Positions 37,336 through 50,115 are shown, numbered from the stretch's first letter. The stretch: DNA of 64,000 nt from Ilyonectria destructans (GCA_020740775.1 JAHEWK010000002.1:682001-746000); one strand, 5' to 3'. Numbers and translations are program-made. Notes: generated by a model from the sequence alone, not told the origin.

Positions 37336-38941
37336 ATGGCGAGCATTCCTCGCTCCAAGTGGTACAAGATCCAGTGGTATTCTGACGATGACACCCCAGA
37401 AGAACGCAAACTTATCTGGAAGCTGGATCTTCTAGTTGTACCCTATGCGGTTCTTGCGTACTGGGTCAAATACATCGACCAGTCCAACCTTAGTAAGTGA
37501 TGTACCAACGTTGTGAACGGCCAGCAGTTAACCGCAGTAGATAATGCCTACGTTGCAGGCATGAAAGAAGACTTGGGATTCCATGGGAATGAATTAGTGA
37601 GGCTTCAAACGATGTATATCGTTGGCGCTGTACTTGGCCAGCTTCCATTCTTGTTTCTATTCACATACCTTCCCATGTATTGGCTCATTCCATTCATGGA
37701 TGTTATGTGGGGTGTTTTCACCCTCCTCCAATTTCGTGCGCAGTCCTTTGGAGAGATGGCTGCCTATCGATTCTTCGTCGGTTGGTTCGAAGCTGCATTC
37801 TTCCCTGCCATGCACTATGTTTTCGGTACGATTCTCTTACACCTCTATGCGTCACTTACTAATTATCGTTAAGGATCATGGTATAGAGGCCACGAAATCG
37901 GCCGTCGTGGAGGAATCTTCTATGTTGGCTTATCACTCGGCACGCTCACTGCTGGTCTCATCCAAGCCGGTGCATCCGCACGACTGGACGGCGTCCATGG
38001 CCTGGAAGGATGGCGCTGGATGTACATCATCTGTGCCCTTATTACAATTCCAATTGGCATCCTGGGATACTTCACTATACCAGGAACATATGAACAACCA
38101 AACCGAAGAGTTTTGAGCGAAAAAGATCTCGAAATATCCAAACGTCGACTCGAGCGCGCTGGTCATGTAATGCATGGCAAGTTCGAGCTGAAAACGATAA
38201 AGAAGATCGCTTTCAACCCTCAATTCTGGACAATTGTAGCAGTGGACATTCTGTTCTGGAACGCAGGGACGCACTCTAGCACAGGCAGCTTCTTGCTCTG
38301 GATCAAGAGTCTCGGCCGGTACTCGCAGGCAAAGATCAACGAACTCGGAACCATTGCCCCCGCTCTGGGCATCTTCTACACCCTTTTTGTGTGCTTTCTC
38401 TCCGACTTGGTCACAGGGCCAGCATGGGCTATTACCGTCGCCCATTCCTGGAATATTCTTGGTCTTATCATCAAGACGGTCTGGGACGTGCCGGAGTCGG
38501 CTCTGTGGTTTGCATTTTCCACGTCTTACGCATCTCCGGCAATGTCTAGTGTCTTTCATGGCTGGGTGAATAGCCTGCTCAAGTATTCACCTGCCGAGCG
38601 TGCATTTACTTTGGTCATAATTAACGCAATTTCACAATCTACAACAGCTTGGACTCCCCTGTTGACGTTTCCGACGGTAGAAGCGCCGCGTTATCCGAAG
38701 GGATATCCATTCTGCTTGACAAGTGCAGCGTTACTCATTATATCCTGCCACGTCCTCAATTATCACTTGAAGCGAAAAGCGTAAGTACTCAAGCCTCCAC
38801 TTAAGGTTTATACTGACTTTCTTGTTCAGGAGACTTGCAAAGGCCCAAGAGGTTGATGATGCAGCATCGAGTCCTTCCCTTGTAGAGGACGGCAAAAAGG
38901 CATCATCTGAAGTCAAGCCAGTTGGAAGTTCATCCAACTAG
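37336..38941 (+). CDS. MFS transporter, anion:cation symporter family (Seo1/Liz1/Dal5-like), 487 aa
   Basis: Exons 37336-37492, 37538-37825, 37874-38780 and 38830-38941 join in frame through introns of 45, 48 and 49 nt. The N-terminus KWYKIQWYSDDDTPEERKLI followed by WKLDLLVVPYAVLAYWVKYI is typical of the pantothenate/allantoate/vitamin branch. NAYVAGMKEDLGFHGNEL follows TM1. WFEAAFFPAMHYVFG and SWYRGHEIGRRGGIFYVGLS form the TM4-TM5 family signature. About 12 hydrophobic segments are present, and the tail is short and charged. Members import small organic anions or vitamins with protons at the plasma membrane. It lies about 1.1 kb downstream of the aromatic-acid-type decarboxylase on the same strand, suggesting shared substrate handling. 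Confidence 0.9.
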
Positions 38942-40450
38942 ATCTCTGCAAACTTTGAGACGATGTTAAGAATACCCAAGAGCATGGGGCTGAAGCCCGA
39001 GGGGTTCTGATGTACTCAATGCCTTTACTATTGCGGAGCAACCTAGAACAAAGTGATAAATGCACCGCATCGACATGAAATGGAGGCGCAATGAACATAA
39101 AATTGAACGTGTCTTCAAGCCAAGTCTGATGCTTATATGCGAGAGGAGCAGAATGTTAATATACCATTTTTGCGCAAACTTTATCCTCCACCACAGCTCG
39201 TTGCCTTATCTTGAGGTTCCTCCTAAGGTTTTAAATTTGTTCGGATCATCATAACCTTGTAATTGATAGTTTGCACTGCTTCGGTCATCTCTTTTATGGT
39301 TCCTCCCTTGTTGGTGCCCAGTCCCTGCACATGGCTTCTGAATGCGTGACCGAAATCATGCTTCAACCAACCGCATTTACATGTTCGTCCGTAACTGCGT
39401 GACGATCCATCCCCAAGATAAGCTGTATTCAAAGTTGGTTCACCAGAACTCCACCAACTTGCGTCAATGTCTTAGCAGCTTTCTGGTGACAATACCCCAC
39501 CCAACATGGATCATGGTTGTTTAACTGCAAGGTCCCTGTTACAATTGGCAAGGGCGATTATTGTTTCCTTAATTATACGTACCTCTTAATGGAATGGCTT
39601 TCTCTGTCTCATAAGCATGGCTTGATGAGGAGAGTCGTTGCGGTACTCGAGCGCGTATTGCTAGTGGGTTAAACCATTAAGGTTGCTGGCCGCACTTAGT
39701 CCTTAGTAACTTCATACGGGTGAAAGTCAAGAGAGCAAATTACACTGTATAGCAGAATTGAAGCTAGAAATCAGCTGGGGAGATTCTAGAACGTCGTCCC
39801 AGGCACTGATGATAATCAGAGCCCCAAATCGGTGGATCCTTGTGGAGAAATCTACACTTCTTATCTTTACAGCGCTTAGCGACATTCGCACGCCGGTGGG
39901 ACCATAACGTAAATATTACCAAATATTGGGGATGCGCAAATAAAACCAGACCAACTCCAAGGGCTTATTCGTCTTGCTACGATTAGGACCGAATGAGTCC
40001 CTGTAGTTCTAGCGATGGGGCGACTTAAGCTAAAAGATCCTGGGATTGTTCCCGCTGCCGCTCCGCCTGGGAGGAGCTTGGGAGCTATGGGCCATCTTTA
40101 CTCGACGATAGCTTCACCCTTGGGGCTACCCCGATGGCCCGACCACTACCCTTGTGGGTCAAATCAAGCTCGAATGTGTCACGAAGCATCGTGCCATAAA
40201 CTTTGTGCCGGTGTCCCACTGCAAGATTAAATTGTGGCGGTGGAGTACATAGGCCCGCCATTTCTAGAAGCCCCAGTGCTTTTTCTTCTTCCTCAATCAA
40301 GATCTACCTTTTCCTCCTTCATATCTTTCTGTTGAGCTGAGAATTTATGACGTCTTTCCCCATTTGGCTGTCCAATTACAAGACCTAAGTTATTTGACGC
40401 TCAGTTCATCATCAACTTGGGAGTGCTAGACACGCTGGCATTCGGCTACA
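38942..40450. other. 1.5-kb intergenic stretch
   Basis: Short frames only (39060, 39342 and 40015 on plus; 39223 and 40085 on minus), none with a recognisable domain. The last 150 bp carry C/T-rich leader sequence of the AAAP transporter gene. Confidence 0.45.
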
Positions 40451-42008
40451 ATGGGGCACTTTGCCATTGCGAGTGCGCCGGACGCCTCGAAACAAGAGAA
40501 GAATGTCGGCGTCGAAGCACCAGCGGCAACTACTCGTACGGTCGCTGATGATAATGGAGTTTTGGAGGGAGAGGAAGGTGACCTGATTGACTATAAGACA
40601 TTGACTTGGTGGTATGGCTCCCCACAAGGAGACATGCCAATTACTATATACTGACAAGCTTCCTAGGCAAGGTGGCATCGTCTTGATCGCCGAAACCGTC
40701 TCCCTTGGTATCCTTTCTCTACCGTCCGTCCTCGCTACGGTTGGGCTCGTGCCTGGAATCGTCTTGATTCTGATCATGGGCTTCCTGTCGACGTACTCTG
40801 GTCTTGTTTTGGCCGAGTTCCGACAAGCATACCCATTCGTGCAGAACTTCGGTGACGCGGTTCAAGTCATTGGAGAACCCATCGGTATGGGGCGTGTGTT
40901 CCAAGAAGTTTTCGGCTGGGCGCAAGTCACCTTTCAGGTTTTCGTCATGGGCAGCCACTTGTTGACATTCACAATCTGCATGAACACTCTGACCAGCAGC
41001 TCGACATGTACTCTTGTTTGGGCAATTGTTGGGCTGGGTGTTTTCTGGGCCCTGAACCTCCCAAGAACGTTGAAGTACACCAGCTACATGTCAATGGCTT
41101 GTGAGTGGTTTCCGACACGTTCTGTTTGGTGCGAAATGACAAGCTAACTGGGATAATAGCGTGCATGTCTATTACGCTGGCGGTGTTGATAACTCTGGGA
41201 GACGTCGCCGTTGAGCGTCCCATCGGTTCTGGAAGCTTCCAAATTGCACGAGAGCTCGGATTTACCGGTGCCTTCATGGCAGTCACCAACATTGCCATCT
41301 CGTTCTGTAAGTAGCTGTGGACCACAGCTAGTCAAATCAGTAACTGACCTCCACCCAGCGAGCCATTCTTGCTTCTTCAGCGTCATCTCCGAGTTCAAGA
41401 AGCCCGAGGATTGGCCCAAGGCGTTGGCGCTTCTCCAGGTTTGCGACACGGTGCTGTATCTTCTAGCTGCCATCGTCATCTACGTCTTCGTTGGCCCAGA
41501 CGTTCCCTCGCCTGCCCTGTCGGCAGCCGGTTCTGCCACGATGCGCAAGGCAATTTGGGGCATTGCTATTCCGACAATCGTGATCGCCGGTGTCATTTAC
41601 GGACACGTCGCCGCCAAATACATATTCTCTCGCATGTTCCGGGACACCAAGCACATGATCAGGAGAACCAAGCTATCTGGCATTGCGTGGATTGCTGTTA
41701 CGTTTGGCATCTGGGCTATCTCGCTCGTCATTGCCGAATCGATCCCGGTCTTCAACAATCTCTTGGGCCTCATTTGCGCCCTGTTTGCCAGTTGGTTCTC
41801 GTATGGCTTGTCTGGAATCTTTTGGTTGTGGATGCATCATGGAAACTGGTTCAAGGACTGGAAGCAGACATGTCGATTCCTCGCCAATGTGGTGCTTTTT
41901 ATCACCGGCTTCCTTATCTGCGTGCTTGGCCTATGGGCTTCGATCGAAGCCATTGCCACAAATGGCACTACAAAGCCTTGGACATGCGAGAGCAATGCTG
42001 CTGAATAA
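40451..42008 (+). CDS. AAAP-family neutral amino acid transporter (N. crassa Mtr-like), 463 aa
   Basis: Exons 40451-40611, 40667-41100, 41160-41306 and 41359-42008 join in frame; introns are 55, 59 and 52 nt. After an acidic N-terminal tail, TLTWWQGGIVLIAETVSLGI begins the Aa_trans domain. LSLPSVLATVGLVPGIVLIL, YSGLVLAEFRQAYPFVQNFG and AVTNIAISFSSHSCFFSVIS follow. The last corresponds to the conserved NI.FAF.GH..FF segment. About 11 membrane segments are predicted by eye. Characterised relatives import neutral aliphatic and aromatic amino acids across the plasma membrane. The gene is tail to tail with a Zn2Cys6 regulator (231 bp between stops) that resembles arginine-metabolism regulator II, so the transporter may be part of a nitrogen or amino-acid catabolic set. 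Confidence 0.9.
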
Positions 42009-42238
42009 ACGGCAGGAAAGAGAAACGGCATTTAATTCGGAGGGTCACGAATTAATGATACCAATTTGATACCAGAGTCTTTGGAGATATATCTCTTTTA
42101 CTGTTTTTCTCCTGCGAGCACTTGGCAACTTTTCAATACAGATTCATGGCAAGCCCAGTATCTACTCAGAACGTAACATCAGACTCTTGGGCGCACCTGA
42201 GAAGGTCAAGGTAGCGACCTTGAGGGTCCCAGAAGTGT

Positions 42239-44441
42239 CTATGTCAACATCAAGCTTTGTCCCGATCGCATGGCGACTATCCTCCATAAACTTGTCCTCC
42301 GATTCGCAGAACCTGGACCCTCCTTCCATACATCCGTGAGGACTCTAATTCCAGTTCTAACAGCCTCAAACCCATAAAATTCAACTTGCTCATACCAGCG
42401 TTTAAACCTGTCCTGCAGCTCCAGGTCAAATGCCTCACTAGCAGCAATAAACGCGGGCCAATAAAGCGGTGCTGCTAAAGTTTGCGTCTCTGTTTTGATC
42501 CTTTCGATCGCTTCGATGTTATCGAGAACGGTCTTGATGTATGGTTGTAAATAGCGATGACCAAGTAGACGAATGTGCTGAGCAAAGTAAATTATGACAG
42601 CGTTGTGAAACGCCTGCGTTTGATGTCGGATAATATCTGAGTTCACACTTTGACCGTCTGGCAGCCAACGCTCGAGTTCGTCTTCGATTTGTCTGTCCAT
42701 GATGCATATCTCCAGCTCATCACATTGGCTTGACAAGTGGTCTGGGATCAAGGTGGTCCTATCCCTGTTCCTGGCTTCATTCACCTGTCCGATGAGATGA
42801 ACAGCCCTGGTTAACAAGACCAATAGCTTTTGAGGGACACCGTAAATGCTTTCGTAGGTGGCCATGCGAGCCATGGAATCAGGTATAATCGCGTGAATCG
42901 TAGGGCATCCGTCATCAGCTGGAGGGAGGGCGACTGTATCTTTGGTGGCTATTTGGGCCGGTGGAGACTCCGCGGAACTGTTTTCTAGGCAGGGTCGTTC
43001 GACTTGATCACCACCTAGAGCTGTGCTCTCATATATAGTCCGCAGGTAAAAGTATATTCGATGAAGGGCTCGAGCCTTTGTCGAGTATTTCGATTTCCAG
43101 TTTCTGGCGTGTGTCATTAGGCGCCAAGCACCATCGAGATGAACGCCACATGTGTCTAAATCGCCCGACATCACCTGGAGGAATCTGTCAGCCTACGTTA
43201 ACTAGTAGTTGGCGGGGAATAGTACATTGATTGAGATCATGGAAAGCATTGTCGCTAGGAATTCCTTGTACTTTGGCCTCGGTACAGAGTAGAAGTCATT
43301 CTCGACAGCATCTTTGAGAAGCTTGATGGCTTTGCTTCGGAACCATGTCGCTTCGTTTGCCCACTTGAGAGCATCATCGCTGCGAGCTCGGGACTTGTTG
43401 TCGTTGGACAAGTAGAAGGCGCTTATTGACAGCAGTGCGTTTCGGAGAGCGCCTTGGATCCGTGAAGTCGATCCAACTATGGAGAGTTCTCCAACACTCT
43501 GAAGGGCTCGTGGGAGGTGTATAGTTTTCCATGGGCTCTTAGCGTTGTCAATTACGCAAAAAAGCCGCACTACCCGGTTCACGTAATGGGACATGAGAAA
43601 CTGCTCTTGCTTGGTGAGAGGAGACTCCGTCGGACACCGGGGAATAGGTTGGGAGAGCGTGTGCCAGGCATCATTGTTGAAGTGCGGGCTCAAGACTTCA
43701 AGCCGAGGACTATCCTTGGGCTTGTGCTGAACCAAGTCTGTAGAACCATAAAGGGACGTGGTGAAGTCCTCTGACGCGAGATCTGGAGTCGAGAAGTCAA
43801 AGATGGGTAGGGAGTCAGGGCCCAGGAACTCGGACGGGCTAAATGCATCAAGGAAGACAGCCACCGGAAGGACATCTGAGACATTGAATGGATCAGAGAT
43901 GTTGGGTTGGTCAAAGTAGTTTTCGGAATCAGAGGAGCCGATGGACATGGGCCGATCATCTGACACGGCGATTTGGGGAGTAAAGACGGGAGGAGAGTTA
44001 GCAGCGCCAAAGACACCAAAGCAACCGACGTTGAGTGATGAGGAACCGCCCTGGTGTGCGTCCAGCGAATCAATCGAAGTCAGAATCTCGTCGATCTCAT
44101 TGCATTTCAGGATTGATTTCATTGGCTCTGCAAGACATGTCAGTCGACTATAACGGGACAGAGAGATTATGCAACGCACCGATGGATATCTGACTTCGCT
44201 GCGACTTGGCTCGAGGCAGCTGGGGCAGTGGATCAGCATTGCTGCCAACGGGCCCCATCTCAGGCTGCATCCAGTGAAGACGAACGCCGTACCCCTGGCA
44301 TTCGAGGTTCTTCTGGCGGCATTGGCGACATCCAGGCCGCTCCTCGTCGCACTTGACCTTGCGGCCACGGCAGGTCCAGCACCCGGTAAACGTCTTGCTG
44401 TGTTTCCGGGGTTGGTAGCTGGGGCGAGAATGGGGCGACAT
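42239..44441 (-). CDS. Zn(II)2Cys6 transcription factor, Arg81/ARGRII-like, 699 aa
   Basis: Exons 44180-44441, 43226-44127 and 42239-43174 join in frame; introns are 52 and 51 nt. Start ATG at 44441. Residues about 16-45 carry the complete cluster KTFTGCWTCRGRKVKCDEER plus PGCRQCRQKNLEC, immediately followed by GYGVRLHW. That combination is characteristic of the Arg81 (arginine metabolism regulation protein II) subgroup. An acidic, Ser/Asp/Pro-rich middle follows. The fungal_trans_2-type regulatory domain comes next (LMSHYVNRVVRLFCVID, ALRNALLSISAFYLSN, VMSGDLDTCGVHLDGAWRLM, RALHRIYFYLRTIYESTALG). A short Gln/Leu-type end follows. It is a nuclear regulator, divergent from the class II aldolase gene and tail to tail with the amino acid transporter, and it may control one or both. 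Confidence 0.88.
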
Positions 44442-45087
44442 GCTGCCGGCGGCCGGAGGAGAGTCCGGATGGCCCAGGGAAAGGCGAAGCAAGGCGAGCG
44501 AAGCGAGGCAGAGCAACGTGGAGAGATCTGGTGGAGAGATCTGGTGGAGAAGAAACGAAACCTGGTGAGGCTGTCCGCTTCCGCTTCCGGCCGTGCAGTG
44601 ATACGGGGGAAATTCCTAGCGAAGAGGACAACTGCCCCTATGATATGTACGAACTCACGTTGAGGACGGTATCCGTGGGGAAGATAACGCTGCTCAATCA
44701 TCTCGCCGTCAATTGGCTGCGAACATGGTCTTCTCCACGGGTCCACACGCTCCTTAGTGTGGACAGGGATGGCTCGAGCCGGCTTAAAGAATGAGGAAGT
44801 TGACGGCGAGCCAGCTGCAGCCTTCGCTAGGTGCTTCCAGTGGAGATGCTTTGGCGCCGTTGAGAGAGTCAAGCGCAATTGATGGTGTGCAGACCGTAGC
44901 GAGTGCAGCGACCCAGTGTGTCCTTGTGTGTGTCTCCTCCTTGCCACAGTATCACGACGTTAATTGGAAGCATCGAGTTCAATTCTATAACTCGACGAGG
45001 CATCACAGTACACCGACTGAGAACCGGATCTTGGTATTGAACCGCCGTTTTACGACCCAAAGAGTCCCAATTATTCCCCAGAAAAAT
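44442..45087. promoter_or_regulatory. divergent promoter of the Arg81-like regulator and the class II aldolase
   Basis: 646 bp separate the two start codons. A G/A-rich tandem GGAGAGATCTGGT duplication is present at 44520-44546. No exact CGG-Nx-CCG palindrome stands out to my eye. The long minus-strand frame across this region is not coding: it lacks the Zn cluster, which is read in another frame. Confidence 0.45.
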
Positions 45088-46106
45088 ATGTCTACTACTA
45101 CGACCACGCATGAAGCCATCGCGCTCGAGGTTGAGCCGCAAATGGAGACTCAGACCCCAGCCCCTTCCTCCCAAGACCAACAGCAGCACCCTTCTGGCGT
45201 GGCAGCGCTTGCGACTGGCGGATACGTGTTCCCCGGCATTCCCCAGATCAATGATCTGCATAAAAAGCGGCAGTGGCAGCTGGAGCATATGGCCGGCGCA
45301 TTTCGCGTCTTTGCTCGCAAGGGATACACCGAGGGGACGAGCGGCCACATCAGTGTCCGGGACCCAGTCGACCCAGACACATTCTGGATTAACCCGTGAG
45401 TGGTTCTGGCGCGTTTGCGATTCCAGTCGATTGACACGTAAAATAGGCTGGGAAAGAATTTTGGCATGCTCAAGGCCAGTGATATGGTCCAAGTCAACGA
45501 GCAAGGTCAGGTTATAGGCGGCAACAAAACTGCTGTAAATGCAGCAGGCTTCATGATTCACAGCGCCATCCATCGAGCTCGGCCGGATATCAACGCGGCT
45601 TGTCATACGCATTCTCCGTTTGGCAAGGCGTGGTCGACGTATGGTAAGCCCCTCGATATCATCAGCCAGGATACGTGCAACTTTTGGGGCACCCAGGTTG
45701 TGTACGAATCGTTCGGCGGCGTGGTGTTGGAGCAGGACGAAAGTGAGAAAATTGCCCAGGCCTTGGGAGATAAGGGCCGGGTGGCTATTCTGCAGAATCA
45801 CGGCCTTTTGACGACGGGCGGAACCGTTGATGAAGCCGCATACCTTTACACGCTTATGGAGCGATCCTGCGAGGTGCAACTGCTTGTGGACGCCACAGGT
45901 CTCGAGAAGAAGTTCATCGGCGAGAAGGAGGCTGAATTCACGGCCAGGGTCAATGCTGATCCAGTAAGTTGGTCCCATGTAGAAAAAAAGAGTTGAATTG
46001 ATTGCTAATGATCGCATCACAGGAGACTCTGTATACCGAGTTCCAGCCCGATTTCCAGTACGAGATCTGGAAGTCAGAGGGCGAGTTGACTCAGGGCGAG
46101 TACTAG
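45088..46106 (+). CDS. class II aldolase/adducin-family protein, 302 aa
   Basis: Exons 45088-45395, 45447-45963 and 46023-46106 join in frame; introns are 51 and 59 nt. After a low-complexity N-terminus, the aldolase_II domain runs from LEHMAGAFRVFARKGYTEGT through SGHISVRDP, DTFWINPLGKNFGMLKASDM and GGNKTAVNAAGFMIHSAIHR. The zinc-site motif is CHTHSPFGKAW, and ILQNHGLLTTGGTVDEA carries the third metal His. The family includes L-fuculose/ribulose phosphate aldolases and epimerases. The fungal members with a long N-terminus and C-terminal EIWKSEGELTQGEY-like tail are mostly uncharacterised. The next gene on the same strand is an FMN-dependent 2-hydroxyacid oxidase, so a shared hydroxyacid or sugar-acid pathway is plausible but unproven. 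I do not assign a substrate. Confidence 0.88.
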
Positions 46107-46931
46107 GCTTAGCATGGGGGCTCCCCGATGTGCAAAGACACAAATGTATAAACACAACAGCGCATTAGATATTGCATTGCATTGATAGTAAATGAGACAA
46201 TGACTCCCTTGTACCGACGATATCCCACGCGTTGAGGTGGTCGACGGCGATGGTGGAAAGGATGCGTAATCGATGCGCCCGCAATCGCAGCAGCAAGCCC
46301 GGTGCCGAGACGACGCGCACATGACCATGCTCCGGAGGCGGGTTTTTCTTCTTTATAGCGCTAGATAGTGCTCCTGCTGCTACGTCCTCCACCTGAATCA
46401 GCGCAGGTAATTGATGGCGAGTGCGGCGAGACACCGAAACCGGTGCCAGGGCGCCGACTCATGCACTGCGAACTAGGCATTAGCGGTGAAGCCCCCGGCG
46501 CTACCGACTCGCGATGGATACATTGGGCACTCAGCGGAAGCCTCATCGGAGGCAGGTTGCAGCGGAGGGTCCGCCTTGCAGAGTCAGAGTCCCCGGAGCC
46601 GAGCTGTAGCGCCCGCCTCAGAGCCCACGACGCCGCGAGGCAGCTTACGGCGATATCACACTCGGCAGTGACAAACGCATTGTTGGCTCATGGCCACGCC
46701 GCCCAACGGATAGCCGCGGAGCTGCCAGATGGTGCCTCTCGCGGCGGGGCCACGATGCCAAATCCGGTTACACCATAGATAGCGATCCGGGGTGCTGAGA
46801 ACCATAAATCACAGCCTCACAACGTGGGAGAGTCCTGTCCTCGGTAGTCTCTATTCTATCTGTCTCTATCAAACACATCCTTCTTCGCTGAGATACCACC
46901 CTTTGATACAGCCCAGCCCAGTCTAGCACCA
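46107..46931. other. intergenic region
   Basis: The sequence is unusually GC-rich at 46370-46770, with an open but featureless frame at 46368-46778 (+) that I judge non-coding. The final 130 bp are a C/T-rich leader before the ATG at 46932. Confidence 0.4.
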
Positions 46932-48427
46932 ATGGCCAACCGCGGGCGGACGTATGACCCTCAGGTCTATTCTCTTGACGACCTCAACCGGCTTGGATCC
47001 GCTAAGCTGCCCAAGGGCATCCGCGGTAAGCCCCTCTCCTATGTCTGCGCGACGCCGCCAATGAAACGCAACTAACGGTGGCCAGAGTATTACAATGAGG
47101 GAGCAATGGATCTGATTAGGTGAGAGCCCTCATGCATCCATCTGTCTGCCACGTCTCTAATCTCAACCCAGTCTTCGGGACAATGAGTTGGCATACGATC
47201 GCTATCGTATCCGGCCACGGGTGTTGAAGAATGTCTCCAACCTCGACCCCAGCACTTCCTTCCTCGGTGTCAAGGTCAAATTCCCCTTTGGCTTCTCTCC
47301 CACTGCCATGCAAGCCATGGCCCACCCCGACGGAGAGGTGGCCACCTCTCGAGCCGCTGCTGCTGCTGGCGTGCCCATGGGACTCTCCTGCTACTCCACC
47401 ATCGCGCTCGAGGAGGTGATAGCCCAGTCGTCTGGAAACCCATACGGCATGCAGCTCAGTCTGCTCAAGAACAAAGACGCTATGATCACCATGGTTAAGC
47501 GAGCTGAGGGTTTGTCTCATCCCACTCTGCAAATCCTGAATTGGAAAACTAATCTGAATATCGACTAGCTGCTGGATTCAAAGCAATGTTCTTGACCCTC
47601 GACGGGCCCCGCTTGGGGCGACGGTTGAATGAGTACCGTAACTCATTTGGAGTTCCCAAGGGAATGGAGTACCCCAACTTGTTTCCCGGAGTCGACGTCT
47701 CTAACCTCGAGGATTGCGGCGATATGATGGCATACGGTGAGTAGAGAGTATCGGATCGCAGACAACATTCTGACAATAGCCAACAGACGACGCGATTGAA
47801 TGGGGCGAGATGGTTTCGTTCTTCAGGAAACACACCAAGATGCAGCTTTGGGGCAAAGGAAGTCAGTATGTCCACACTCACTACCAGGCGCGGCCACTAA
47901 CTAGATCCCAGTCTACACCACCGAGGACGTTGAACTCGCCATTAAGCATGGTCTAGACGGCATCATCATTTCCAACCATGGCGGTCGCCAACTAGACACC
48001 GTTCCCGCGACCCTTGACACCTTACGCGATTGCGCACCAGTTGCAAAGGGCCGCATTCCCATCGCCGTTGACGGTGGTATTCGTCGAGGTACCGACATCT
48101 TTAAGGCGCTTGCCTTGGGAGCAGACTTTTGCCTTGCTGGACGTCCCTCTCTGTGGGGATTGGCTGTAAGTTTTGGATTCATTGACGCTGCGGCTTCAGA
48201 GACTAATCGCCTTGTCTAGTATGATGGCGAGAGGGGCGTGAAGCTTGCCCTCGACATTTTGTACGATGAGTTCATTACGTGCATGGCGCTTGCCGGGTAA
48301 GTGCTTGAATGAACTGGTCCAGGTGAAGACATTGGCTAATCAACAACACAGCACTCGCACTATTTCCGATATTACCAAGGCGCATCTTTCTCTTTTGCAG
48401 CCCAATGGCGTTCTTGCTAAGTTGTAG
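46932..48427 (+). CDS. FMN-dependent alpha-hydroxy acid dehydrogenase/oxidase, 371 aa
   Basis: Eight exons join in frame: 46932-47025, 47086-47119 (34 nt), 47172-47509, 47569-47736, 47787-47861, 47912-48165, 48220-48296 and 48352-48427. The TIM-barrel hallmarks are YYNEGAMDLI, RPRVLKNVSNLDPSTSFLG, FPFGFSPTAMQAMAHPDGE, GFKAMFLTLDGPRLGRR, LWGKG-IYTTEDVELAIKHG and the active-site segment ISNHGGRQLD with the catalytic His and substrate-binding Arg. IAVDGGIRRGTDIFKALALG binds the FMN phosphate. There is no cytochrome b5 domain, so this is a soluble oxidase or dehydrogenase like glycolate or lactate oxidase, not flavocytochrome b2. The C-terminal tripeptide AKL matches a PTS1-like peroxisomal signal, which would fit an H2O2-producing oxidase. 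The substrate is unknown. Confidence 0.9.
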
Positions 48428-49645
48428 TGTAAAATATGGTTAGATAAATGGTATAGAATGGTCAATACATAAAAGAAACATCTTGAAGGATGATTTTAAC
48501 TTCGTCCTGGCTGATGTATATATTGCTGTCTGGAAGTAGTTGCCGTCACCTGGCAAATCAACGGCCAACCTTCGTCCTTGTTTCTTTTCATCGTCAAATA
48601 TATATTAAAACGTCAAATATATCGACTAGTACGCCATTCAAATTCTATTGTAAATTGGGCGACACCCGAAGTTCTGTAAACCGACCAAGTTTACATGGGG
48701 TATGTCGTCGGCGGTAATGGCGCGAGCCCGACCCGGGGCGTGACTCCCCAAGAGGACCAGATCAAACTGGCTGCACGCGGAAGCAACCACCCGAAAGCAT
48801 ATCGATAACTGAGCGTATAAACCGCGACCTCAATAATAAGGGACTAACTCCCCTTAAGGCAACAGAGGGTCCGACAGCACTAAGGGTATCGCTATTACTA
48901 CGGTAGTCAGCCTTAGACGAGGCAAGCGAAGCCAATAGACGAGCCCATTATAAAGAGAAATCAAATTGCAAGAGCAGTGGATATAGATATTAGAGTACAG
49001 ATTTTTCCCTCCCTATAGCTTTTTCCTAGCCTAGTAGACGACAGGTATGTCATAGACTTAACTTAAGGTAGAATAGAGTAAATTCTAATTAATTGATGAA
49101 AATTACTGTACTAATTCTACCTTGGACCTTTATGATTTATGACCAGGGTGACGGTGATCTCAGACCCCCTAGGTGGGTAGCAATTGAAGAAGTTCAGTAT
49201 TGACACCAGCTTCGATGGTATTCTTAAGAGGGCCGGGAGTCCAGGACCAGCCGCCTCCCTCAAGTACCCCTGCCACATTTTATCGTCTAATTCTCCGACT
49301 TCCTTAAGCCTTTGTGGTTAAAGAAGTACCGAAGGTGACGCAGCAAGTGAACGTGATTGAATCTAACACTATAGGGTTTCAAGCAGGCACCCGATCGAAC
49401 TGCTCCCTATCTCATTAATACCCCGGTCACAGCATATTTACCCGCTCATCCCCGAGACCTTCGGCCTCTGTCCTCTCAATGATATTCTGACCCCGCGATC
49501 TACCAAGGCTCGACGAACATTCGTTAGTTAGTTTTGGAGGGCTTCCACCCTGTCCGCCTTTGTCGAAGCATGAACCATGCTCATCGCGTTTACGCCCACG
49601 GTAAATAGTACTATCGATTTCCCCCAATGATTGCACGTATCGTAT
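48428..49645. other. gene-free stretch, repeat-like
   Basis: Just past the oxidase gene there is an inverted repeat TGTAAAC-7 nt-GTTTACA at about 48675-48695. The rest has no coding frame, and its composition changes abruptly (GC-rich to about 48800, then AT-rich), suggesting stacked TE remnants without definable ends. Confidence 0.35.
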
Positions 49646-49812
49646 TTATCAAGAGGTCAGGGTGCCCTAGTACACACATACCCAGAGGGGGGACTAGAAG
49701 CTCAACAGTAAAAAAAAAAACACCAACAATAGTATCAACAATACAGACCATATACCCAGTCCATTTAAAGGTCAACAGTTACTCAAATAGATTAAGGTTT
49801 CTAGTCCAACTG
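49646..49812. repeat. dispersed repeat, less mutated copy
   Basis: It starts TTATCAAGAGGTCAGGGTGC. It includes CCCAGAGGGGGGACTAGAAG, a poly-A run at 49709-49720, and GGTCAACAGTTACTCAAATA near its end. A second copy lies at 50116-50503. This copy keeps CpA dinucleotides where the other has TpA. Confidence 0.8.
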
Positions 49813-50115
49813 GTTACCTTTCCTAATACCTCAATAAGCTGTGGATGTTGTGGAGGAGGTTATGTGCTTGGTGGTTAGAAGAGGCAAAAGACTGTAATTA
49901 GGTTCACGATCAATAGACCAAGTCCCTCGTCACACTCGTGCAAGGACGTGACTATACAGAATTTGAAACAGTAGTCAGAACAGTGATTTCAACAATGGTA
50001 TCGTGTTTATATTGGCGTAGTCTTATTGAATAGTGCTATCCGGAGTGTAGATATCCGGACTCCAAAGTCTCCACCTTTTTCAAATTCTTCAAGCACTATA
50101 TCTAAGTTAACCTGA

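Noticed and set aside
44260..44947. Long minus frames spanning the regulator start and its promoter
   Set aside because: Only the frame starting at 44441 contains the Zn2Cys6 cluster and splices correctly; the others are shadows or intron/promoter readthrough.
44869..46155. 428-codon minus frame opposite the class II aldolase
   Set aside because: Antisense shadow; the plus strand has the HTH and NHG metal motifs and clean introns.
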